A program made the translations under genes and the position numbers. Of a DNA stretch of 17,870 bases, positions 10,171-17,870 are shown piece after piece. Positions within the stretch are counted from its first letter, which is position 1, and each line of letters opens with the position of its first letter. The stretch is from Larix sibirica (lineage: Eukaryota; Streptophyta; Pinopsida; Pinales; Pinaceae), in assembly GCA_004151065.3 (NCBI GenBank), contig NWUY0300007708.1, forward strand, positions 11,109-28,978. The letters run 5' to 3'. The notes below the pieces were generated by a model that made no database searches, was not told where the DNA came from, and was given only the letters and a program-made list of their open reading frames with translations.

Positions 10171-10861
10171 GGATGTTTACTTTACAGAGGTCACTTTGCA
10201 AAATATTGTCCAACACGAGGAAACGTTGTATGTTTTGTTTGCAGAGAAGGTCACTTCAGAAGAGATTGTCCAAAAAGGAAAATGTTGGATGCTTGCTTGG
10301 ATACAGACCAAGAGGAACCTCCTATGAGGTTGGCTGCCATGAGTGTATTTCATGCACAACAACCTTCAGACGGATTTTCCGAAGCAGTCGAGGCATTGAA
10401 GGCGTGACTTGGCGATTTGACATTGGGTCAAGATGTTAGTCCGCAAGAATACCAACATTGGTTGTGTTTTTTGGATGTGACAGTGAGTGGTTTGAAGGTG
10501 GCAAAATTGGTGGACACCGATGCAACTCACATTTTGGTAAGAAGCGGAACTGCGACGTCACTTCATATTCAAGTTGAGCCAAGTGAGGCTGAATTCAAGG
10601 TGGTGAATTCAGTTGTGAATCCGGTGACATGGAAGGTTTTTGAAACTCTGGTTGAGAGTTGGAGAATGGCATGGTAAGATGGAATTAGAATTTTCTCCTT
10701 TGGACAATCATGAGATGATATTGGGGAAAGAATTCTTGTGGATGGCCAAGGTCGTTCCAGTTGTGTTTGCGGATCATTTGGTTTTAATAGATAATTCCGG
10801 GGTTTGGAGCATGTTGATGAAATGCAAGAGCAAGTTGGGGTGTTGGCCAAGGATATCTTAA
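10171..10861 (+). pseudogene. gag zinc knuckles and retropepsin of LTR element
   Basis: One frame runs from 10171 to 10677 with a single stop. It begins with two nucleic-acid-binding zinc knuckles. The first, CLLYRGHFAKYC, is degenerate. The second, CFVCREGHFRRDC at 10231-10269, has all four ligands but a C-x2-C-x3-H-x4-C spacing, one residue short of the usual x4. The aspartic protease follows, with LVDTDATHILV at about 10507-10540, where the active-site DTG has become DTD. After a frameshift near 10640-10660 the protease end continues (VGEWHGKMELEF, MILGKEFLWMAKVVPV) to 10861. The protease would mature the gag polyprotein. The changed active site and the frameshift indicate a dead copy. Reverse transcriptase does not follow. 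Confidence 0.85.
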
Positions 10862-11518
10862 ATACAAATGATTGGAGATCTTGGCAAGCCCATAGACATG
10901 CCTCAAGGAATCGTGCGGTAGCACCAGGATTCGACAAAGGAGAACAAGACAAACATAGTAAAGCAGGCTGTTTAATTGGTTGAGAGGTTGTCTTTGTTGA
11001 AAAGAAGAGTAGACTTAGTCACAGAAAGGATTAAGTCATTGTGTAACCCGGTGGAATTTCCACAACAGTGTGGGGGCAAGTCACAACTTGCACCAACAAA
11101 GGTAACCAAAGTTGTAGACATAATCACTTCCCACGAGTCATCTAGTAGCCAAGGTGATGACATCCTAGACCAAGGAGCTTGTGAGGAGAACTCGCTTGGG
11201 AAAGACGATTCAAGTCTTGATGCAGACTAATACGAGGATGTCTTGGACCAAGATTGCGAATAGTGGGTATAAGAGTTGGTAAACGATGCGGAGGAAGATG
11301 AAGTGGCAAAGGTGCCTTTGGAAAGCCCAGTTGCAGATCAAGATGTCGAAGAAAGTGAGGAATTCCTGACATGAGACACAAAAGACATTATGGATTTCTG
11401 CATCAATGCCATAGTAATAATGAAGTCCCATCTAACGCAAGACAAGTTGGAAGAGGTAGGATGCTAGCCACATGAGGTGGAGGTTGTCCTATCCCATTTA
11501 GAAGCCATGAGGTGAAGG
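10862..11518 (+). other. Internal region after protease, no RT or integrase
   Basis: Where reverse transcriptase should start, this stretch has only frames interrupted by stops. The longest (10976-11230, then extending past stops toward the 3' repeat) is in the same phase as the protease end. It encodes an acidic, serine- and aspartate-rich product (for example SSSSQGDDILDQGACEENSL). I recognise no domain. It may be a lineage-specific tail of the gag-protease protein or non-coding filler of a non-autonomous element. A purine-rich stretch, GAGGTGAAGG, just before 11519 could be the polypurine tract. Confidence 0.45.
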
Positions 11519-11997
11519 TTGGCAAGAGGCATCATCCTAGGTTGGGCAAGAAAACGAAGTATTCTGAGGAAAAGTGCGACCCGTCCGCAGGGGCATGGAA
11601 TTAGCTCATGGGGAAGCACGCCACTTGGGAAAACATATTCCATTGGAAAAGAAGGAAGACGCGGTAGACAAAATTGTAGGTTCTCTTGGAGAAACTTGAT
11701 GGGTGCTACGCATGAGGGTTTGGCCTATGGCCACCTCCCTTTGTAACTCTTTGTAATATGTTCATCTTTATATAAATATTTGGGTGCGTCAGTTTGGGCG
11801 CCCACCATATATTGTGTTACTTCTTCTTGTGGGATGCTTGTTTTTTCTTGTTAATTGCAAAATGGATTAGTTTTAACATAAGATAAGTGCTACCAAGATA
11901 ACTTGGATAAATAAGTTTAAGTGTAAGTTTCCGCATAAGGTAGGTGTAGTTTGTTGGTTTCCTACCGAGTTGGCCACACCCTCGGCAAGGCACTAGG
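11519..11997 (+). repeat. 3' LTR-like repeat
   Basis: This is a direct repeat of 8728-9167, diverged by many substitutions and several indels. Compared with the first copy it has about 50 extra bases at roughly 11784-11834. The conserved blocks listed for the first copy are all present. The two copies would have been identical at insertion, so the divergence shows an old insertion. Confidence 0.8.
11769..11778 (+). promoter_or_regulatory. TATA box in 3' LTR (predicted)
   Basis: TATATAAATA is retained in the second LTR copy at the matching position, after CTCCCTTTGTAACTCTTTG. In a 3' LTR it would drive outward transcription into flanking DNA if active. Confidence 0.45.
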
Positions 11998-12573
11998 CAT
12001 TCCCATGAAACCTGTGTTATGTGTTAGCAAAAACAAGTGGCACATGGACTGCAACAAGTGTCACAAAGGCTGCAAGGAGCACAGAGACTTGTTCGTCTAG
12101 GATTGTAGTTCCCAGTGTACCACCTTTTTGGGGAATACTTATATGAACACATGTAGTGCATGCCCTTTCTCACATTCCACATCCTAGAGAAAGAACTCAT
12201 GCCTCGATATGAGGCAAAATAAGGCCTCCAAATTAGTTATTGGTCCAAAGACAAACACATTGGAAAAACTTGAAATAAAATGCACTGAAAATAGTGTAGG
12301 GACTAACACATTCTGATAAAGCAATTTATAGAGTCTCTCTTACTTACTTGGGGAAGGGACTAATAAAGGTATTCATAATTTATAAAAGCTATATTATAAA
12401 TTAATGATTTTAATGATTTTGAATGACAAATAATATGACATTTATTTGAAGAAATTTGATAACAATAAATTGTTTAGGAATTAAATTTTAATGGTTAAAA
12501 GCATTATTTTTGAAATTATTCAATAAATAATTTTTTTTTTAATTGTAAATTTTCATCATTCACATTCAACCAG

Positions 12574-12690
12574 AATAATTATAATTTTATTTGAGAAATA
12601 AAACTTAATTATATTTAAAAAAAAATTAAAATATACAACAAAAATAATTATAATTCTATTTGAGTAATAGAACTTAACTATATTTTAAAA
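12574..12690. repeat. AT-rich tandem duplication, period about 69
   Basis: AATAATTATAATTTTATTTG followed by AGAAATAAAACTTAATTATATTT at 12574 is repeated with a few changes from 12643 (AATAATTATAATTCTATTTG, then AGTAATAGAACTTAACTATATTT). The spacer between the matched blocks is A-rich. Confidence 0.8.
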
Positions 12691-12742
12691 AATGAAATAC
12701 TTAAATTAAAGCTAAAACAAAATAATTTCTAAATTTAACAAG

Positions 12743-12769
12743 TGCCACGGGGTGGCAATGTCCCTGCCA
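12743..12769. repeat. GC-rich alternative hairpins
   Basis: TGCCACGGGGTGGCA (12743-12757) is a perfect 6-bp stem with a 3-base loop. Its right arm can instead pair with TGCCA at 12765-12769 (TGGCA, seven bases, TGCCA), so two mutually exclusive hairpins are possible. It stands out in very AT-rich surroundings. A short 3' hairpin is a hallmark of Helitron and Helentron termini, and this one lies about 960 bases downstream of the helicase-nuclease stop codon on that gene's strand. Its role is inferred. Confidence 0.45.
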
Positions 12770-13717
12770 AAATATTTATAATGCGTAATACTTTATAATG
12801 TCGGCACACTTAGTTTAACTATCATGATTCCTTTTTCATCGGTCATGTCAGCATGCATAATCGGTCACGATCTGTTTGCTTTATCCAAGTATGTACTATA
12901 TACGACCATGATGCCCCCAATGAAAAATTTTCTAGTTCTACAACTGTTCAAGTATTCAATTGAGATAATGTTTGGAGTTGATACTTTATACCTGAATAGA
13001 AGCATTTTTGTTATATTGTGAAAATGATAACCATTGTTATTGACTATAATATGAATTGTGATATGCATACCTTTTTGGTTGTTGTTGTCCAGTTGTCTTT
13101 GTTGGACCAGTTGTACTTGTTGTTAGTTCCTTTGACCTAAGAGTAATAATTGCAATTGGTATGAAGTAGATTAGGGAGAGAGAGAGACAATAAAAAAATG
13201 AGAAACTGCATAAATACTTTCCCTTGGGATGTCGATTGTTGTGTTGTTTGTGATGCACTACTGCTAATGGGTCTTTCACTTGTCCATCCTTTTCTAATTT
13301 GAACATTTAGTCATTCTTAAGCTTGTTTTGTATACTTTATAGTGATAATGGTATTGTATTGGATATGGCTACGAATCTACCTTTTAGAGCTAGCATGTTG
13401 AACTGGGTCTTGCTATTAACTCATGACTTATTCTTCATCGCTTACATTAGAGTTCCTAATTTTGGCATTGTGGTAAATATATGTCAAATAATAATTCATA
13501 TATACATTTGTACATTTATGCAAATGCAAAGAAGAAGTCTTATAATTTGAGAAGTTACTTGCCATTCCCTATTGCCATGTTTGCCTGGTATATCCAATTT
13601 TAAAGAAGTTAGAAATACTGAAAACCTAAATTGAATAAAATTGAAATTGAAATTAGAGATATGGAATAGCAATATGAGAAAATGCCATGTCAAGATATAA
13701 GTATATGTGAATACGTA

Positions 13718-16551
13718 CTATGTGTTGTTTGCATTTGTATTCTTAAGAACAACACAAATAGTATCATGGTCACTATAGTATGTATCCAACGTAAATATCT
13801 TATAATCCTGTGTAGCTACATTTTACCATACATGGTCAATAAGAGATTTTGATGGACTATTTGTCTTATCCAAAAGTAGATGAAGATTGTGATTATGCAT
13901 GTAGTTTTCTAATGATTTTGTTTTGTTATTCATTTGAGAGATGTCGACATTAAAGTCACCTGGGATTATGAATCTTTGATGTAATTGTACATTGGATAAT
14001 GATTTTGTGAGAACAATAGTTATGTTGTCCAGTGTTGCATTTGGGTTGGCATAAATATTTAGAATTGCAAGTTGCGAGCGATGGACAACTACTTTTGCAA
14101 TAGTTGACTCAATATTTTCTTCTTCAAAATGTGCATATTCTAATATGCTTATATGTTTTTTGAAACATGTCATCGTACCATGTTTTGTATAATTTGGTAT
14201 ACATTGGAATCTTGGACGCAGTTCATATGGCATGGATTTTGTGGTGTGTGTCTCCTGTAAACATAAGATGTTAGATCTCATTGTATCGTAGTCACTTAGT
14301 ATGTCATTGATGTGCGTATGTATATTGTGTTTGTTAAGAGAGCATATTAAGATGCTTGAATGTATTTCTATGCATTGTGGATCATATTGCAGAACCCATT
14401 TTGCATTGCTTCGTAAGTATTGCATTTCAATATGAACTTTGTCTTTGACCTTGAAATTATCTTTTGTAAGAGGATTTAGCATATACAATGATTCTATATT
14501 CCGTACGTGTGACAATGGTGTGTATACTAATCCATGTATTTGTATGCTAGTTGGGTCAAATGCAAGACCATATAGCATTAATCCTTGTGAACTATGTATT
14601 GTTCGTGCACATGCAAGTTGAACTGGGAACTGTTTGCGAACCTTCAAATTGCTTGTTTGTCCTATTCTTGGTATTGGTTTTGACGTTTGCAGAATAGGTG
14701 TCCAATCTGGAGACATGTTTGATGTATAGAGAGAAGCTAGTCTACTGGATTGGTGATGTCCAATTTTTGGATCATAGAACTTTGTCCATATGACATCAAG
14801 TTTATTTGTTTTGTATATTCCTTTATTATTCCATCTGCACCATTGACAAGACCATCATGTGAGTCATAATTGCTAGCACATATTTCAACTAGCATATCCA
14901 TCTTTAATACAAGTTGTAAAGGAAGAGATGCCATATGTGGATGATATGTTGCATTGTCATTAATTTCTTCTTCATCATCAATAGTTACATTGATTACAAT
15001 TTCATCGCCTGGCATAGCTAATAACATATTCTTGTTATGTGTTTCAACGTCTTTATTTCTGTAAAAGAGATAAGGAAAAGTAGGTTCGTTTGGTGCAGGT
15101 CGCATGCAATTTACATTCAAATATGCTAGGTCACTAGTTGTTTGTGTATTTGTACGCATTCTATTCAATATAGCGATGAATGTTGCATTTGTTTGATTCA
15201 TTGTAGTATGTAGTTCGTAGCATTTTACATCTTCTTTCCATAAGTCATGAGTTGTCATTTGCTTATTTATTATAGGTTGTTCAAATATCAATGAATCCTG
15301 CACAGGTTGTGCTTGATAAAGGTCACCATAGAATATCATATCGATGTTTCAAAAGTATTTGGTTTGTGCATGTTTTATGTTTTTGAGACGATCATCAATT
15401 GAATATAGGAATCGACTTCCAATGAGAGATGCTTCATCTATCGAAACAATTTGCAATTCCTGGTATAGGTTTGACAATGTGTCTAATGTATTGCTACTAA
15501 GTGGAAGGAATTCATATTTGTTGAATGGCATTAGCAATGCTAAATGGATTGTTGTTCCACCTGCATTATATGCAGCTTTACCAGTGAATGCTAGGATCAA
15601 TCCCTTTGGCTTTAAAGGATCACTAGTACCATGTGCATCATAGATTCGTATAAGCATTTGAAATATTGTATTTGTTGTGAATGTTTTTCCTATTCCTGCC
15701 CCACCAGTAAGGAACATGTACAATGGCATGTACATGTCACTACGTTTTTTTATTGCATTGTATTTGGCAATTTCCTGTTGTGTTTTGTTAAGCATCCTTC
15801 TAATTTTGTAGTACTCTTGGTTCTCTAAAATAAATGGATGCTTTGTTACTTGATATCCAATATTATTGGATTTTTTCAATTGAGTGTGTGATAGCCATTG
15901 TGAATCTGTTTGTAAGTCATAGTCTTCACAATGATTTTTTGTTTCTGGCTTGTTTATCACCGATTCAGGATTGATTATAGTGCTATTGTCTGCTTGATCC
16001 ATTACAATATCCAAATCACCCCACAATGGGTTGATTTTATATGTAAATTTGATTTCATTCATTTGTATTGTACGTTGGTTAAAAGTATATGCAGATTTCC
16101 ATGTTGGAAAGCAATGTGTCAATGTATGTTCATTGTTTTGAAATGGAACATACAGTAATAACTTCTCTCTGCAGTAGTTTCCATAGTCAACATGTCTTCT
16201 GTAGTTGACAAATCAAATTGCATTTGGTTTATTTCTCTTTGATATCTGTGTTCCATCTTTCTTGTAGTTGGATACAAACTCTGCTAGGCATATATATTTA
16301 ATTGCATTTGGGCATTCGATGTAATAATCAATAATAGAGTGACACATGACATATTCTGAATTGTCAAGCTCTTGTTTTAATATAAATGTTGGCTTCAGTA
16401 TGAACGTTCATTCATCCGATGGAGATGTGTTTATAAAAACACATTTCCTTGAACTGCAATTTAGGGGCATTGAAAGTGCTATATGCATTGTCTATTGAGA
16501 TGACATCTATTGAAGTCTAAGTAGTGTATTTCCAAGAGTACGTATCATTTC
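13718..16551 (-). pseudogene. Helentron-type PIF1 helicase fused to EEP endonuclease
   Basis: About 945 codons remain, read leftward from 16551 to a TAG at 13718-13720. The first part has Helitron-helicase linker motifs (LGNTLLRLQ, ALSMPLN, KCVFINTSPSDE). The superfamily 1 helicase core follows: motif I GGAGIGKT at 15682-15705, TGKAAYNAGGTTIH, motif II SIDEAS near 15427-15444, GDLYQAQP near 15310, then LACARTIHSSQG, and LSHVRN at 14498-14515, where motif VI normally has arginine in place of the histidine. The last 200 residues are an EEP nuclease: SLNKH, LQET at 14249-14260, GDFN at 13949-13960, IDH, and YYSDHD after an in-frame TAA at 13823-13825. Other lesions are a TGA at 15349-15351, four stops upstream of 16122, and a one-base frameshift near 14790. 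Such proteins drive rolling-circle transposition. The expected N-terminal HUH/Rep domain is missing at the junction with gypsy sequence. Confidence 0.9.
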
Positions 16552-16552
16552 N
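16552..16552. other. Undetermined base (N) at helicase/gypsy junction
   Basis: On the minus strand, gypsy integrase is readable up to the codon containing this N and perhaps one codon beyond (MIVHILCMYK). The helicase frame is readable from within a few codons after it (MIRTLGNTLL). The switch between two unrelated elements thus falls within about ten bases of the only undetermined base in the region. Confidence 0.85.
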
Positions 16553-17870
16553 ATTTGTACATGCACAGGATATGCACAATCATCTTCTTGACCACTTTTG
16601 TCTTCCCATCCATTTGGGGGTGGAAGGTAGTCGATTTGGTCGGCATGGTTTCCATCAGATACCATAAGGAGGAACAAAATGTGCTGAGGAACCTACTATC
16701 ATGATCTGAAACAATGGTCTATGGCAGCCTAAATGAACCCAAACACACTCAAAGAAGAGCTTAGGAGTGGCTTCATATGCAATATTCTTCATACATGGTG
16801 CTATAATGGCCATCTTAGAGAATCGATCGACAACCACAAAAACACAGTCATGACCATGCTTGGTGGAAGGAAAACTTGACATGTAATCAATTGAGACTGA
16901 CTCCCAATGATTTTCTGGGGTATGCAGAGGAGTGTAGATCCCTTGCTTCTTGATGGTAGGTTTAGTGATGGCATAGGAAGTGCACGATCGGATATACCTA
17001 TCGACGTCATGTCGTAGTTTTGTCCAATAGAAATACTTCAAAAGCATTGATACTATCTTCTCCATGTCGAAGTGTCCCGCCACCCAACTGTAGTGTGCCT
17101 CCCAAATTATCCTTACACACTCACTTGATAGAACACAAAGATGGCCCAGATAGCACAAAAGTGCATCCTCGAGGTTAAAGTATGGAAGTTGTTTACCTAT
17201 TCCCAGTGTCTAATATGTAGGAGAGAATTCAGGGTCACTACTATATAATTGGGGCCACTCGGAGGTCTCGTGACCATAGGAGTTGAGGACCACGGTTATG
17301 GCCATGACCAGGGGTCTGTAGAGACAATATGCAACATAGTTCATGCTACCTTCTTGTACTTAATGTTCAAATGAAATTTTTTCAAGTACCTGGACTACTT
17401 CTAATGGCGGTCAATATTCTACAACTTTCATCCCAATGTTTGCATGAATTGAGCGGCCTGTGATCAATGTGGATGATCATTTTCTTTCTTATAATGTAAT
17501 GCTTCCACTATTGGCATGCCTACACAATGGAGTACATATCCTTGTCATAGATGGGATATCTATGAATAGTATCAAACAATGTCTCACTATAATAGGCCAC
17601 CAGATGTCCCTGTTGAGTGAGGAATGCACCGATAGCATAGTCTGGGGCATTTGTCTCAATCTTGAATGATTGTTGCAGGTCTAGTAGAGTGAGGACTGGA
17701 GCTGACTAGAGGCAGTGTTTCAGATCCTCGAATGCTTTCTGTTGCAAACCTAACTAGGTGAACTTGGATTTAGCTCCACCCTTGGTCACTTTGATTAAGG
17801 GCTAAGCGATATGAAAGAACCCCAACACGAACCTACATTAGAAGTTGACAAGACCCAAGAAACTGTAGAT
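16553..17870 (-). pseudogene. Second Ty3/gypsy pol remnant: RNase H and integrase, cut by window edge
   Basis: Read leftward from 17870, the end of reverse transcriptase (SFLGLVNF) leads into RNase H. There IETNAPDYAIGAFLTQQGH has asparagine where the first catalytic aspartate is usual; YDKDMYSIV and IDHRPL follow. This block holds about six in-frame stops and then a frameshift near 17448. The integrase follows (16655-17158 plus upstream codons). Its zinc-binding region has H22 and H29 and C59, with tyrosine at 62 replacing the last cysteine. The core has SIDYMSSFP with its catalytic aspartate at residue 91 and VFVVVDRFSKMA. A further frameshift near 16715 brings in DHDSRF and FHPQMDGKT, and the match ends at MIVHILCMYK beside the N at 16552. 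It differs clearly from the 1667-2930 remnant in sequence and lineage. No LTR for it lies in the window. Confidence 0.92.

Larger units (their letters stand above)
11998..13717. other. AT-rich intergenic DNA downstream of helicase-nuclease gene
   Basis: No complete gene is recognised. The part from 12350 to 12740 is extremely AT-rich. From the minus-strand point of view, 12740-13717 is the 3' flank of the helicase-nuclease pseudogene and may belong to the same transposon. A minus frame at 13037-13306 (start MFKLEKDGQVKDPLAVVHHK) has no secure match. A GAGAGAGAGA run lies at about 13176. Confidence 0.5.

Noticed and set aside
10569-10952. Minus-strand frame of 127 codons
   Set aside because: It is antisense to the recognisable retropepsin and has no motif of its own.
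13087-13107. GTCCA/TGGAC inverted pair as the Helentron terminal hairpin
   Set aside because: A 5-bp stem with an 11-base loop in a T- and G-rich repeat is weak; the hairpin at 12743-12757 is stronger.
15344-16158. Plus-strand frames at 15344-15643, 15631-15828 and 15931-16158
   Set aside because: They are antisense to the helicase motifs and show no independent features.
16480-16548. Apparent frameshift at the start of the helicase remnant
   Set aside because: The frame containing LGNTLLRLQ and ALSMPLN is continuous if two TAG stops are allowed, so no frameshift is needed there.

Overview
The window reads as repeat-rich intergenic DNA from a land plant, probably one with a large genome. 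Three things point to this: Ty3/gypsy pol remnants with plant-type TGTAACACCC LTR ends, primer-binding motifs complementary to the 3' end of plant initiator tRNA-Met (TGGTATCAGAGC), and a plant-style LINE reverse transcriptase. I see no intact host gene, tRNA, rRNA, CRISPR array or bacterial-type operon. Nearly everything recognisable is a decayed mobile element, and most long open frames are interrupted by stops or frameshifts. The exact host cannot be named from this sequence.

Layout from left to right. 1-1340: AT-rich DNA with no recognisable gene and a short direct repeat at its left end. About 1341-2930, minus strand: the 3' end of a Ty3/gypsy element (3' LTR edge, polypurine tract, pol C-terminus, integrase), broken by stops, frameshifts and an internal deletion. 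3090-5270: degenerate repeats, including a 103-bp tandem duplication and a 250-bp tandem duplication. About 6180-7520, minus strand: a LINE reverse transcriptase pseudogene whose catalytic aspartate pair is lost. About 8150-12100: a more GC-rich block holding a plus-strand LTR element with two diverged LTR-like repeats, four tandem copies of a primer-binding motif, gag zinc knuckles and a retropepsin, but no reverse transcriptase, RNase H or integrase. 12000-13700: AT-rich DNA with a duplicated segment and a GC-rich hairpin. 13718-16551, minus strand: a long, nearly continuous PIF1-family helicase fused to a C-terminal exonuclease-endonuclease-phosphatase (EEP) nuclease, the arrangement of Helentron-type rolling-circle transposons. 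16553-17870, minus strand: RNase H and integrase of a second Ty3/gypsy element, running off the right edge.

The most interesting object is the helicase-nuclease fusion. Its ATPase motifs I and II and the main EEP nuclease motifs are still readable, and damage is limited to a few nonsense codons and one frameshift. The replication initiator (HUH/Rep) domain expected upstream is absent because the sequence switches to gypsy integrase at an undetermined base (N, position 16552). Single Ns also lie at 261 and 2931, the latter also at a break in homology, so some apparent element junctions may be assembly joins rather than biology.

The genes do not work together as a pathway. The window is best read as a mosaic of independently inserted and decayed transposons.
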